From positions 868,001 to 932,000 of the forward strand of contig NC_135008.1 of the NCBI RefSeq assembly GCF_051020985.1: a stretch of DNA of 64,000 nucleotides, in the 5' to 3' direction. The notes below the pieces were generated by a model that was not told the DNA's origin, searched no databases, and saw only the letters and a list, made by a program, of their open reading frames with translations. Source of the stretch: Nomia melanderi (lineage: Eukaryota > Arthropoda > Insecta > Hymenoptera > Halictidae). The translations under genes were made by a program, and so were the position numbers. This document shows positions 48,501 through 58,400 of the stretch, piece by piece (positions within the stretch are counted from its first letter, which is position 1; every line of letters starts with the position of its first letter).

Positions 48501-51500
48501 TCGAAAATCGAAAAGGGAACGAGACGCGTTCGTTTCACTGCGCAGCTTTCGACACGCCGAAAACGAAGTACCAGCAGGCGTGTATACTGGAGTCTCTGGC
48601 CGACCTCGAGTTCGTCTGCGGCGACACTGCCATCGTGCTGGGCCTGGAGCAGGACTGGCCGACGAAGAAGGACAAGACCGAGCAGAACATACGGAAGAAG
48701 CAGAGTCTAGCTTACGACGGGAGCACAGGTAAACCGTAGCTGAGCCACTCGAACCGAGTAAAACCGAAGCTCGATCCTCCCAGGAGACTTCGGCGCGTTC
48801 GAGGACGAGGACGGCTGTCAGGACTGGTGGACCAAGTACTTCGCTTCGGTGGAAGTCATGATCGAAGAGAACAAGGAGCTCCGCAAGGAGAACCCGATGT
48901 TCCAAGCTCCGTCGAACGGCACGGTCCCAATCTACCTGGAGGAGACTTGCAACCAAAGTCGAGGGAACATCTCGGGCGAGAAGAGTCCTGTCGGCACCGG
49001 TGTTGGCGTTGGTGTCGGTGCTGGAGGCACTGGTGTCGGCACCGGTGTCAGTAACGCCGGCAGTGGCTCGAAGAAGGTGTTCGGGATAAAGTCGGGCGCG
49101 AACGCTGCGAAATCCGCCTCGAAGGTCAGCCCGAAGCACGGCTCTCAGCGGTTCCCGAGAACGGCGCTCCTGAAGATCTATCCGAACGAACTGGAGGCCC
49201 AGCCGGAGTTCGAGCAGTTCAAGGAGTGGCTGCACACGTTCGAGCTGTACCGCGGCAAGAAGACCGGGGACGAGGTCGAGGACGAGTCTCGGATCGTCGG
49301 GAGCTTCAAGGGCGCTCTGAAGGTCTACAAGTGGCCGCTTCCCAAGGACCTGATAGATCACACGGTGATGGGCTTCGACCCGCAGTATGGATTCTTCCAA
49401 GGCGTGCCGTCGAACGACCCGATTCACGTGCTGGTGCGAGTCTACATCGTCAAAGCGAACGACCTGCACCCGTGCGACCTGAACGGCAAGGCGGATCCGT
49501 ACGTGGTGCTGCAGCTGGGCAGCAAGCGGTTCACCGACAAGGAGAATTACGTGTCGAAACAGCTCAATCCTATTTTCGGCAAGTACGTACATAAATATGG
49601 TGCCATCAGCTAGGTACAATCGGTAGACTATCGCGTGTACTGCTACCGATGAGAACTGTGCTGCACTCCGACGTTGACTGTCCAACATTGCAATGTCCAA
49701 GGTGTTTCGAAATAGAGGCTACCTTCCCGCAGGACTCGCTGCTGACTGTCCAAGTGCTGGACTGGGACTTGGTCGGCGCGGACGACATGATCGGCGAGAC
49801 GAAGATCGACTTGGAGAATCGGTTCTACAGCAGGCATCGCGCCACTTGCGGCCTGCCGAAACGATACGACGAGTAAGCGTACGATTCCAGGCATTTCGCA
49901 CTTTCCAGAATGTTTCTTACCGATCTTTCTCCAAACTGATAGCGCCTACGACTCCACAGACCATAGAAATGTCCACATCGCGCGTCTCCGTTTCAGATCC
50001 GGTTACAACAAGTGGAGGGACGCGACGAAGCCGACCCAAATCTTGTCCAAGCTCTGCAAAGACGGGAAAGTCGACGGTCCTGTGTATTCGCATGGTCGAG
50101 TGACGATCGGCAGGAAAACGTTCTCCTTGACCAACGAGGAAATGGAGTGCTATGTTCACTCGAAGGGTACGAGCTACGTAGTTTGCGTTTGCTGTTGAGA
50201 CGTGAAGGGATACTAACTCTTTGCACTCCGAGGAATTTTTTATATAACCTTCCAGCAACTCCGAATCAGTTTTAACACTAGGTTTACTTATCTTACAATG
50301 TCAACGGAGTGCAAAGGGCTAACGCTGTTTCCCAGGGATAGAGGAACACCTCGCGCTGGCGGTGCTCCATCAGTGGCACGTCTTTCCGAGGATCGGTTGC
50401 GCGTTGGTCCCCGAGCACGTGGAAACGCGACCGCTCTACAATCCTGAGAAGCCGGGGATCGAGCAGGGCAAGCTGGAAATGTGGGTCGACATGTTCCCCA
50501 TGGACATGCCTTCTCCCGGGCCGCCTATCGACATCTCGCCGAGGAAGCCGAAAAGTTACGAGCTCAGGATCATCATTTGGAACACGGACGACGTTGTGTT
50601 GGAAGACGATGCGTTCTTCACCGGCGAGAAGATGAGCGACATTTACGTGAAAGGGTTTGTTCCTTCTTCTTCTTATTTCTTTACAGTTACTCTTCTTAAA
50701 AATACTTTAACCTACGCTAAAAAGTTCTAGATACTACAATAGTAACCGTGACTGTTTCGACAGGTGGCTGAAGGGACCGGAAGACTGCCAATCCACCGAC
50801 ATTCATTACCGGTCTCTGACCGGAGAAGGGAATTTCAATTGGCGCTTCATATTTCCGTTCGATTACCTCGTAGCAGAAGAGAAGATTGTCATCAATCGGA
50901 AGGAGAGTCTGTTCAGTTGGGATGAGACGGAGTGCAAAATTCCAGCGCGCTTGGAGTTGCAGGTTCCTAATGATACGTCGTTAATTGCGTCGAATTCTCT
51001 CCAATAGTTTGCTCTATTCTCTTCTTTACTGCAGGTTTGGGACGCGGATCACTTCTCGGCCGATGACTTTCTAGGCGCCATTACCCTCGACTTGAACAGA
51101 TTCCCCCGGGGTGCGAAGAACAGCAAGCTCTGCACGCTGAGCATGCTGAAGACCGACGGGACCGTGCCGAACGTGAACATCTTCAAGCAAAAGAGAATAA
51201 AAGGCTGGTGGCCGTTCTACGTGAAGAAGGAGAACGAGGACATGGAGTTAACGGTATGATATTTCGTTCATCGTTTCTTTCTTTGAGATATGGTGTACAT
51301 TGCAAGGATATTTACCAGGGAAAAGTGGAGGCGGAGATTCATTTGCTGACCAAAGAGGAGGCTGAGAAAAATCCTGCTGGCTTCGGTCGAAACGAACCGG
51401 ATCCTCTTGACAAACCAAAGTAAATATACGTGAATACTTTGATTTAGATCTAGATGTAGATTTAGATGTAGATTTACATTTATTTCCCTTCGGGTTTCAG

Positions 51501-51681
51501 TCGTCCAGACGCGTCTTTCATGTGGTTCTTGAATCCCCTGAAGTCTATCAAGTACATCGTCTGGCACAACTACAAATGGGCAATTTTAAAAGCTATTATT
51601 ACCCTCGGGATAGTAACACTGTTATTATTGTTCTTCTATGCGATACCCGGTTACTCTGTGAAAAAATTATTAGGAGCTTAG
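33509..51681 (+). CDS. Otoferlin-type ferlin, 27 exons
   Basis: A tail-anchored multi-C2 protein of the ferlin family, which acts in Ca2+-dependent vesicle fusion; the Drosophila relative is misfire. Exons: 33509-33587, 36704-36762, 37179-37367, 37636-37907, 39661-39988, 40571-40747, 40858-40920, 42351-42435, 42974-43317, 43500-43810, 44523-44748, 44906-45133, 45202-45510, 45932-46084, 46164-46364, 46607-46849, 47390-47721, 48093-48457, 48546-48728, 48784-49582, 49702-49872, 49997-50166, 50336-50654, 50764-50962, 51035-51253, 51319-51419, 51501-51681. All phases agree, giving 2101 aa (human otoferlin 1997). C2A is at the N-terminus and lacks the loop aspartates. C2B starts near 325, C2C near 484, the FerB-type region spans about 640-890, C2D 1009-1100, C2E about 1200-1320, C2F 1595-1720 (DLNGKADPY) and C2G 1836-2000. 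A transmembrane helix lies at 2068-2092, followed by PGYSVKKLLGA. The C-terminal third is nearly identical in layout to otoferlin (DWDLVGADD, KQKRIKGWWP, NPLKSIKY). Codons are GC-rich. Confidence 0.97.
34438..34500 (+). repeat. CCGTCG/CCGTCA hexamer repeat in ferlin intron 1
   Basis: A short run of GCCGCCGTCGCCGTCACCGTC-like units lies in the otherwise AT-rich first intron of the ferlin gene. Simple-sequence DNA, non-coding. Confidence 0.75.
34838..35454. mobile_element. Composite TTAA element (CCCTTTGCGGACG ends) containing a nested MITE
   Basis: The left end reads TTAACCCTTTGCGGACGAAC at 34838. Matching inverted ends are CGGACCGCAAAGGGTTAA ending at 35411 and TTCGTCCGCGAAGGGTTAA ending at 35454. 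The first 150 bp resemble 7740-7900 in the GC-rich region (ACGAACSTCGAC, GATTACTC or AATTACTC, GCAAGA, TTTCCTT). A complete smaller element occupies 34994-35230 inside it. Lies in ferlin intron 1. Confidence 0.6.
34994..35230. mobile_element. TTAA-bounded MITE (CCCTTTGCACTC family), 237 bp
   Basis: The cleanest copy. Left end TTAACCCTTTGCACTCGG, right end TTGAGTGCAAAGGGTTAA, with 16 bp of terminal inverted repeat and TTAA at both borders. The interior is AT-rich and has no useful reading frame. It shares internal blocks with 32498-32741 in the same orientation and with 44039-44264 in the opposite orientation. Inserted in the larger element spanning 34838-35454. Confidence 0.85.
35451..35710. 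mobile_element. TTAA-bounded MITE (CCCTTTGCACTC family), 260 bp, abutting copy
   Basis: Left end TTAACCCTTTGCACTCGAG, right end CGAGTTCAAAGGGTTAA. Its left TTAA at 35451-35454 is also the right border of the preceding element, so the two are back to back. The interior is interrupted at about 35524 by TTAACACTAGGTTTACGG, the end of another repeat type that also occurs at 50272 and, diverged, at 42664. Confidence 0.75.
36382..36632. mobile_element. TTAA-bounded MITE with CCAGTTAACTGTG ends, 251 bp
   Basis: Starts TTAACCAGTTAACTGTG and ends CACAGTTAACTGGTTAA, a perfect 17-bp inverted repeat including TTAA. It lies in ferlin intron 1, ending 71 bp before exon 2. Its ends differ from the CCCTTTGCACTC family, so it is a second family with the same TTAA target preference. 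Confidence 0.8.
38632..38692 (+). repeat. 16-bp tandem repeat (GTTAATACGTCGATGC), about 4 units
   Basis: Four consecutive near-identical copies of GTTAATACGTCGATGC lie in ferlin intron 4, immediately after a solo MITE end (GGCAGTCAACGTGTTAA). The repeat unit begins with the terminal TTAA region, so the array may have grown from the element's border (inference). Confidence 0.8.
41054..41269. mobile_element. TTAA-type MITE with CCCCTTG ends, about 216 bp
   Basis: The left end is TTAACCCCTTGTCCTAC and the right end, CCGTATAGGCCAAGGGGTTGA, pairs as an inverted repeat with a few mismatches. The right border TTGA is a decayed TTAA. Lies in ferlin intron 7. Confidence 0.65.
41690..42108. mobile_element. 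MITE copy interrupted by a CCCTTTGCACTC end
   Basis: The left part (ACCAGTTAAGAATGTTC, GAATTATGGTAA) and the right part (TTTCCCTGAAAAATG.CTGAACCACCGG) match the intact relative at 45618-45850. The middle carries a TTAACCCTTTGCACTCGG end at 41897, so the copy seems to have been interrupted by another element that left no visible right end. Ferlin intron 7. Confidence 0.5.
42693..42828. mobile_element. Short mixed-end TTAA element, 136 bp
   Basis: The left border is TTAACCCTTTGAATTC and the right border GGCATTCAACGTGTTAA. These resemble ends of two different families in this window, so this is either a decayed element or a recombinant. A GGTCACCGGTGACC palindrome at 42796-42809 lies inside it. 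Ferlin intron 8. Confidence 0.45.
44039..44264. mobile_element. TTAA-bounded MITE (CCCTTTGCACTC family), inverted copy, 226 bp
   Basis: The ends are TTAATCCTTTGCACTCGAG and CTCGAGTGTAAAGGGTTAA, an inverted repeat of 19 bp with two mismatches. The interior matches the reverse complement of 34994-35230, so it is in the opposite orientation. Ferlin intron 10. Confidence 0.8.
45618..45850. mobile_element. TTAA-type MITE with ACCAGTAGT ends, about 230 bp
   Basis: The left end TTAAACCAGTAGTCGACC and the right end, reverse complement TTAACTACCAGTAGTTAGCC, are similar inverted repeats. The body matches the interrupted copy at 41690-42108. Ferlin intron 13. Confidence 0.6.
46442..46494. mobile_element. 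53-bp miniature element (CCCTTTGCGGG...CCGCAAAGGG)
   Basis: Almost nothing but two inverted ends around a core (GTACATTTCAAAGAATCTTC). The same core with the same right end occurs at 35412-35450. Ferlin intron 15. Confidence 0.65.
50213..50322. mobile_element. 110-bp CCCTTTGCACTC-type element filling a ferlin intron
   Basis: The ends are CTAACTCTTTGCACTCCG and CGGAGTGCAAAGGGCTAA, with CTAA on both sides in place of TTAA. It takes up about two thirds of the 169-bp intron 22 (50167-50335). The interior contains TTTTAACACTAGGTTTAC, also found within the element at 35451-35710. Confidence 0.7.
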
Positions 51682-52475
51682 ATTCATGGCAATATGAATA
51701 CACGTACGCGCTTGTGTACCATGGTACAGGTTGCACGTGTACATTTTTCTTATTAACGTTCAACTGTAAAGAAACTCGATACGCTGAAAATAGTATTTTG
51801 ATATAGTAGCGAGAGAGATATATTAGATGTACATACCATCGTTAACGTTTATTCTCACGCATACTTTCGAGAACGTATCTTGCATTCGGTTGCGTTAATT
51901 TGATCAATGCATTTAACGGAAGCAATGCTTCTTATAAATATATATATTGTTATTATGCGGAACAATTTAAAAGACTTTTATGAAGTTTATGCGAGTATTA
52001 CCATGGCATATCTTGTAAGGACTTCAATCTTAAGGATCTCAATTTTAACTTATTACTTACTACGTAACAGCACAATTACAAATACCAACAGATACTTTAC
52101 ATACCGTGACATATATGCATTTTCCGATCCATTTTTAATGGAGGAATAAAAGGTATCTCGGGTTGTACAACGCGCGAGCAGAGGTGGGAGTATTCCGATT
52201 CACGCTCGTCTCGAAACAAGCGTTTTTATTACACACTATTGTTGTATAGCGGACCAACGAAGCTGTAGAAAGGATCAAGCTCTGTGTACATAATTAGGAA
52301 TCAAGAGAATTAATTAAGAATCGTTGCATACAGAACATACGGGCATATACAGCATATAGAATTTTTATGAGAGATTCCGTTATAAATATAGTATTTTATT
52401 TCGTTGTAAATAACTCAACATGTAATTGATCATTGAACATTAAAGATTAATTCTGAAAATACAACCAGTGTACGA
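51682..52475. other. Convergent 3' regions of ferlin and GNL1
   Basis: 795 bp between the ferlin stop codon (+) and the GNL1 stop codon (-). AT-rich and without exons. It presumably holds both 3' UTRs and polyadenylation sites. An ORF of 80 codons at 51907-52149 has no recognisable features. Confidence 0.6.
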
Positions 52476-54558
52476 TTAATCCTTTGATAAATCTACGGAG
52501 AGCGAATCAAATTTGTTAACCATGCTCGGTGTCTCTGATTCCTCGCCGGACGTATCGTCTGAATTCTCTGATTTCTCTCCTTTCAGTTTCGAAGTATCGC
52601 TAGATTCATCTGTATCTTCCTCATCCTCAGACGACGAATGCAATCTTCCTTCGTCTTTAAAATCCTCCTTGTTTCTAGCTTGAATCCATTTCACTAATTC
52701 AACGTCTGGATGGGTCTCCCATTTTTCTGTAAATATTGATTTATTAGAATGCGATAAAAAAGAATGTTTAGAACAATTCGTTTCGTTTTGAATCATTCTG
52801 AACAATTCATTATGATCTTACCTTTATTATCAACCCAACCCAGTGGGTAGACGTGTATACAAATCTTTGCCTCTAACGCCATTCTTAGTAAGGAATTAGC
52901 TGCTCTGTAAGTATCGAGTCTAGCAGCTCGTGCAGTTATAAAATTTCGTTTGCGAGCCCAACCCTCGCAAATATCTATCGCAGACCACGTTTCATCGTTT
53001 TCTGGATGCTGAATTTTCAACAGGTTTGGCAAGTCTATTCTTTCTGCCAAAAACTTAATTGTCGAATATGGTTCCCTGACTTGAGCTATTGGAAAAGAAC
53101 CCATCAAAATCTGCAATTGTTTTGGTACAGTTGACGGAAATACCAGTCCTGGACAATCGCAGAGACAAACTGTTTTCGTGAGGAATATTGTTTGAAAATG
53201 TTTTGTATGCCCAGGAGTGCGCGATACGCTTACAACTTTCCTTCCTGTACAATATACGCATACAAGGATTTACCATTGAAATCTTAATATTCCTTCTATT
53301 TCTCTAATGCTATATAAGTGGAATTGTTGTTATTTACCCATCAGCGCATTCATCAGAGATGATTTTCCAACATTTGGGGTTCCAATACAACCAATAGTTA
53401 ACACTCCATTTTTATACTGTTCGTGTTTATAGTAACTTGTATCTTTTTTTTCAATGGTAACAGTATCTTTATGATCTATATCGTTTAAATCAGATTCAAA
53501 TTGCATTTCTTCCTGAATTTTGTCATGCCAAGAACTCAAATCCACTTTATCCCCCACAATTTCTTTACAAGTATCCAATAATTTTTGAGCCCCTTCTGCA
53601 GCCATTTTTAATTTCCCTCTCCTATGTCTTTTTTTAATGCCTTCTGTATCATTTATATTACCATGTAAATTATAAGTGGGATAAGATGTAAACATTAAAA
53701 TGTGTAATTTTGGGTATGTAACATGAAAGTACTCTTTCCATGCTACCACCAGTGCTGGAGAAGCTAAATCAACTTTATTCAAGACTAGAATCATATCTTT
53801 CTTCAGTTCGTTTGTTATATGGTGATATAAATATGGAGGAAACATTAGAACAGGATATCTGATATCAACAATAATTAATAGAACATCAGAGATTTCTAAA
53901 ACTCTCCACAATTGCCTCCATGTTTCTAGATTTAATTCAAAATAACTTACAGTACTTAATTTTTCCATATCTTTCAGGTATTCCTAAGAGCAACAATTTA
54001 TTAGCTAATTTTAAATCTACATAAAAGTGAACTTAAACAAAAATTGCAATTGCTTACAGTAAAGTACTTTTGCTCTTTCATCTCTAATTGATCTTTAGAC
54101 ATATTGAAATTCCATGGTGGTCTTTTAGGCATATCAATTTCCGGTGGGAAATAATTACTAGAAACTTCTTGTTCTTTAATGGATAATCTTTCGATCGTGC
54201 TTCTAGCTTCTTCCTTCCGCTTTAACAATTCTTCTTTACTTTCTTGGAAAAATTGTAAAGTGTATCTATTTTTAGAACTGTTACCATCCTTTGGTTGTTT
54301 GTTAATCTTTTGTATAAGTTTAGATACAGAATCAATATTTGAATTTTCTCCAATGCTCCTAATGTAATCATCAGCTATTCGTGCGTAAGATAAAATTATA
54401 GGTCATTAGATATTATAAATGCTTGTAACAAAAAATATCTTGCTAATTAGTGTATAATACTTACAAGACATAAGAGGATTTTGACGTTGTTTTTTAGCTT
54501 GTAATTGTTGCTTCTTTGCTTTGCCACTGAATGGCTTTTTTCTTGTTCCTTGTGGCAT
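52476..54558 (-). CDS. GNL1: GNL1-type circularly permuted GTPase
   Basis: A member of the YlqF/YawG GTPase family, whose relatives act in ribosome biogenesis; the Drosophila counterpart is NS4. Five minus-strand exons: 54558-54465, 54374-54058, 53983-53338, 53244-52822, 52726-52476, giving 576 aa (human GNL1 607). The N-terminus (MPQGTRKKPFSGKAKKQQ) is the conserved basic start of GNL1. The block NLETWRQLWRVLEISDVLL is a hallmark. The G motifs appear in permuted order: NKVD at 206-209 (G4), then GTPNVGKS at 338-345 (G1), then DCPG at 382-385 (G3). The C-terminal 60 residues are an acidic Ser/Glu/Asp tail. Start chosen as the only ATG fitting the basic N-terminus. Divergent from POLR1A. Confidence 0.96.
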
Positions 54559-55431
54559 TTTTTAAGGTTTCTTAATTTTCAATATTCAACAAATTTAATA
54601 TAAGATATTTCATATGTTAAAACAATGGGTAATGATCAAAACGCACAAGCCCAATCAACCTTAGTTACCATTGTTGCACAGTCCGTACATAACTTAAGTC
54701 TGAGCTGTTTCTACCTGGTTTACCATACTTACTACTTGGCCACCTTCGATCATTGTGCTTTATGTAGTTTTCCTATTGACTGTTGTTTTCTAGGCATAGA
54801 GGGCAGAGCCTCCAACTTTTTATACAGTCGGTAATTCAAAACACGTGGCACCGTGTCCCATAAGTTTGCAATAATCTATCCCATACCTTGTCTGTACTAT
54901 TATATTTGATAACAATGTGTCCGATAAAAAATTACTTTAATAGAGTTAAGTTCGGAGTCATTATCATAATTAAGAAAATTTGCTGAAGTTTATTAATAAT
55001 ACTATCACGATAACGAATCGACTAAATATTCGTTTACTCGGTCGGTATCTCAGACCATTGAACATCACATCCTATGGAATAAGAAATCTATCCTATCCCT
55101 CGTCTATGGCGTTACTTGTTGCTAAAGCTTTGTAAATACTATCACCATGCGGCAATATTTTCTTAACCTTAATTGTTTGTAATCACTGAGTGATATTCGT
55201 TTTGACGATGCAAGATATTATTAATACAACTATTGAGAACTATAAAACCGATCTGTAATTTTTATGTATGTGCGTATTATTTTATTACATGAATATTGTA
55301 CTGAAGGTAAGAATTTCGTATTGTTTTGATATTAGGTTATGCTATTAGAAGTAATACAATTGTTTAATTGAAAAGACAGAAAGTTGTTCCTTTTTAGACA
55401 TCGACATTAAAGTGTAAAAAGATTTATCAAA
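54559..55431. promoter_or_regulatory. Divergent GNL1/POLR1A intergenic region
   Basis: 873 bp separate the two start codons, so the promoters of both genes must lie here or in unseen 5' exons. AT-rich, with no clear TATA box or known core element that I can place. A 69-codon ORF at 54625-54834 looks accidental. Shared regulation is an inference from layout only. Confidence 0.5.
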
Positions 55432-58400
55432 ATGGTACTAAACAAATATCGGCCACCACGGTTAACTCCAAAACATTTGGATCCGAGCTGCTTGATGTTT
55501 TCTATGTTTACTGCAAACGATATACGTAATTTAAGCGTCACCAAAATAAGGACACCCTTATCATTTAATGTATTGGGACATCCATTAAAAGGAGGATTAT
55601 ATGATCCATCATTAGGTAAATTATTTTCATTCAAAGAGTACAACAATATTCTTAATTCATTGTTTGTCCATCACTGTCTGTTATTACACAGTGTAATGTT
55701 TTATATTGTTGCTTATGAATTAATGAATGTAGACTATATTAATTTATACATGTAGATAAAAATAAGTTTATTTAATTATTTAGGTCCATTACAAGAAAGT
55801 TCAGATCCATGTGGAACATGTGGATGCAATGTATATAAATGTCCAGGTCATTTTGGTCACATAGAATTACCTGTTCCAGTTGTAAATCCACTGTTTCATA
55901 AAGGATTGTTTATGCTGATCAAACTAACATGTTTACAATGTTCCCTTTTACAAATTCCACCATATGTAAAATTATTATTGCAAGCAAAATTAAGATTACT
56001 TCAAAAGGGATATCTTACCGATTTGGAAGGGCTGGAACAAGAAGTAATGATTCTTGTTGCTAATTCAAACAATCCTTACGAAATTGATACGCAAGTAATA
56101 CAAGATGTGATTGATGGTTATATAGAGGCTATTATTAATAAGTCCAGATTTAATCAATCCATTGTACAGTACGATGAAGTGCAATTCAATACAAAGATTA
56201 TCAATATGCAATGGCATACGTACGTTGAAAACGTCCTTAAACAGTACACAACACCAAAAATTTGTGTCTTTTGTAAAGAAGTCATACCAAAAGTGACAAG
56301 TTTAAAAAATAAAATTATGACGATCAAAATGACCGATACCGTTACCGAAAGACATTCAGGCGGTGCAGTTCATAAATTAGAAACAGTAATGGTAATGCCA
56401 AACCAGTCTAAAGAATATCTCAGAAATCTTTGGCAAAATGAAAGAGATTTCCTCAAAGTTATTATTCCTTGCTTTGGAATGGTAGATATTGAATACCCAA
56501 CAGATATATTTTTCTTTGAAGTGATACCCGTTTTACCACCTATAGTTCGACCAGTCAATTATGTCAATGGACAAATGGTAGAACATCCGCAGACTCAGGT
56601 CTACAAAAGTATTATTCAAGATTGTCTTGTCCTTAGAAATATTATTCAAACAATGCAGGATGGAGATACAAATCAATTACCAGAAGAAGGTAGACTCGTT
56701 TTCGAGCAAATAAAGGGTAACACTGTGACAGAAAAATTGCACAATGCTTGGCAAAGTTTACAAGTGAATGTAGATCATTTAATGGATCGTGATATGAACA
56801 GAACAACAGACTCCGCCAATTGCCAGGGTCTAAAACAAGTTATAGAAAAGAAGGAAGGTGTTATTAGAATGCACATGATGGGTAAACGAGTTAACTTTGC
56901 TGCTCGTTCGGTCATCACACCTGACCCCAATTTAAACATAGATGAAATTGGAATTCCTGAGACCTTCGCATTGAAATTAACATACCCAACACCTGTTACA
57001 CCTTGGAACGTTGTACACCTACGCCAGTTAGTTTTAAATGGTCCTGATGTTTATCCTGGTGCAGTACTGATTGAAAATGAAGATGGACGTATACAACGCA
57101 TCTCCCCAGACGATGCTGTTCAAAGAGAAGCTACTGCAAAGCGTCTTTTAACGACCAGTGACAGAGCGAACAAATTCTTTAAAGGTATAAAAATTGTACA
57201 TAGACATTTACAAAACGGAGACATCTTACTGCTGAATCGTCAGCCAACTTTGCATAAACCTAGTATAATGGCCCATAAAGCGCGCATTCTAAAAGGAGAG
57301 AAAACGCTGCGCCTTCATTACGCTAATTGCAAAGCTTACAACGCTGACTTCGATGGCGACGAAATGAATGCGCATTTTCCACAAAATGAACTTGCCAGAA
57401 GCGAAGGATATAATATAGCGCATGTACCTAATCAGTACCTTGTACCAAAGGATGGTACACCGTTAAGTGGTCTCATCCAAGATCACATGATTTCTGGCGT
57501 ACGTCTAACCGTAAGAGGAACATTTTTCACCAAGCAAGATTACATGCAATTGGTCTACGCTGCTTTGTCAACGATTCAGGAAAACATAGTTCTTCTTCCA
57601 CCTAGTATTATAAAACCGGAACCTCTATGGTCTGGGAAACAGATTGTATCTACTGTTATTATTAACATCATACCACCGAATCAAGCGCGTATCAATTTAA
57701 CGTCGAACGCCAAGATCAACGCAAAAGAGTGGCAGACTGGAAAGGCGCGACGTTGGAAATGCGGTACTGAATTTTCAGATCCGAAAACAATGTCGGAAGC
57801 CGAAGTAATTATACGAAACGGAGAATTATTGTGTGGTGTACTCGATAAAACACATTACGGTGCTACCCCGTTCGGTCTTATACACTGCGTATTTGAACTG
57901 TACGGTGGAGTCTGCTCCACAACGTTGCTAAGTGCTTTGGGTAAACTGTTTCAAGCTGGATTGCAAAGGAACGGCTTCACACTTGGTATCGAAGACATCT
58001 TATTAGTAAAGAAGGCAGACAAGAAACGCAAAGAAATTATTTCAGAGTGCAGACAGATTGGAGAGAGTGTCCAGAAGTCTATACTAGAATTACCTGAAGA
58101 CACACCGATGGATGTGGTCTCAGCTAAGATGGAAGAATCTTATTGGAGTAATCCAAAATTCCGTACACAGGTTGACAGAAAATACAAAAGTGCGTTAGAC
58201 GTGTACACTAATGATATAAATAAGGCGTGTTTACCAGCTGGTCTTCTAAAAAAATTCCCACATAATAACTTACAATTGATGGTACAATCTGGTGCGAAGG
58301 GCTCAACTGTAAATACTATGCAGATATCATGTTTATTGGGACAAATTGAATTGGAAGGAAAAAGACCACCTTTAATGATAAGCGGAAAAAGTCTTCCAAG

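Noticed and set aside
48369..49700. 443-codon open frame on the minus strand
   Set aside because: It is antisense to ferlin exons 18-20. GC-rich codons on the plus strand lack stops on the other strand. The plus-strand translation is strongly conserved otoferlin, the minus one resembles nothing.
54625..54834. 69-codon frame in the GNL1/POLR1A gap
   Set aside because: Short, unconserved in appearance, and lies where promoter DNA is expected.
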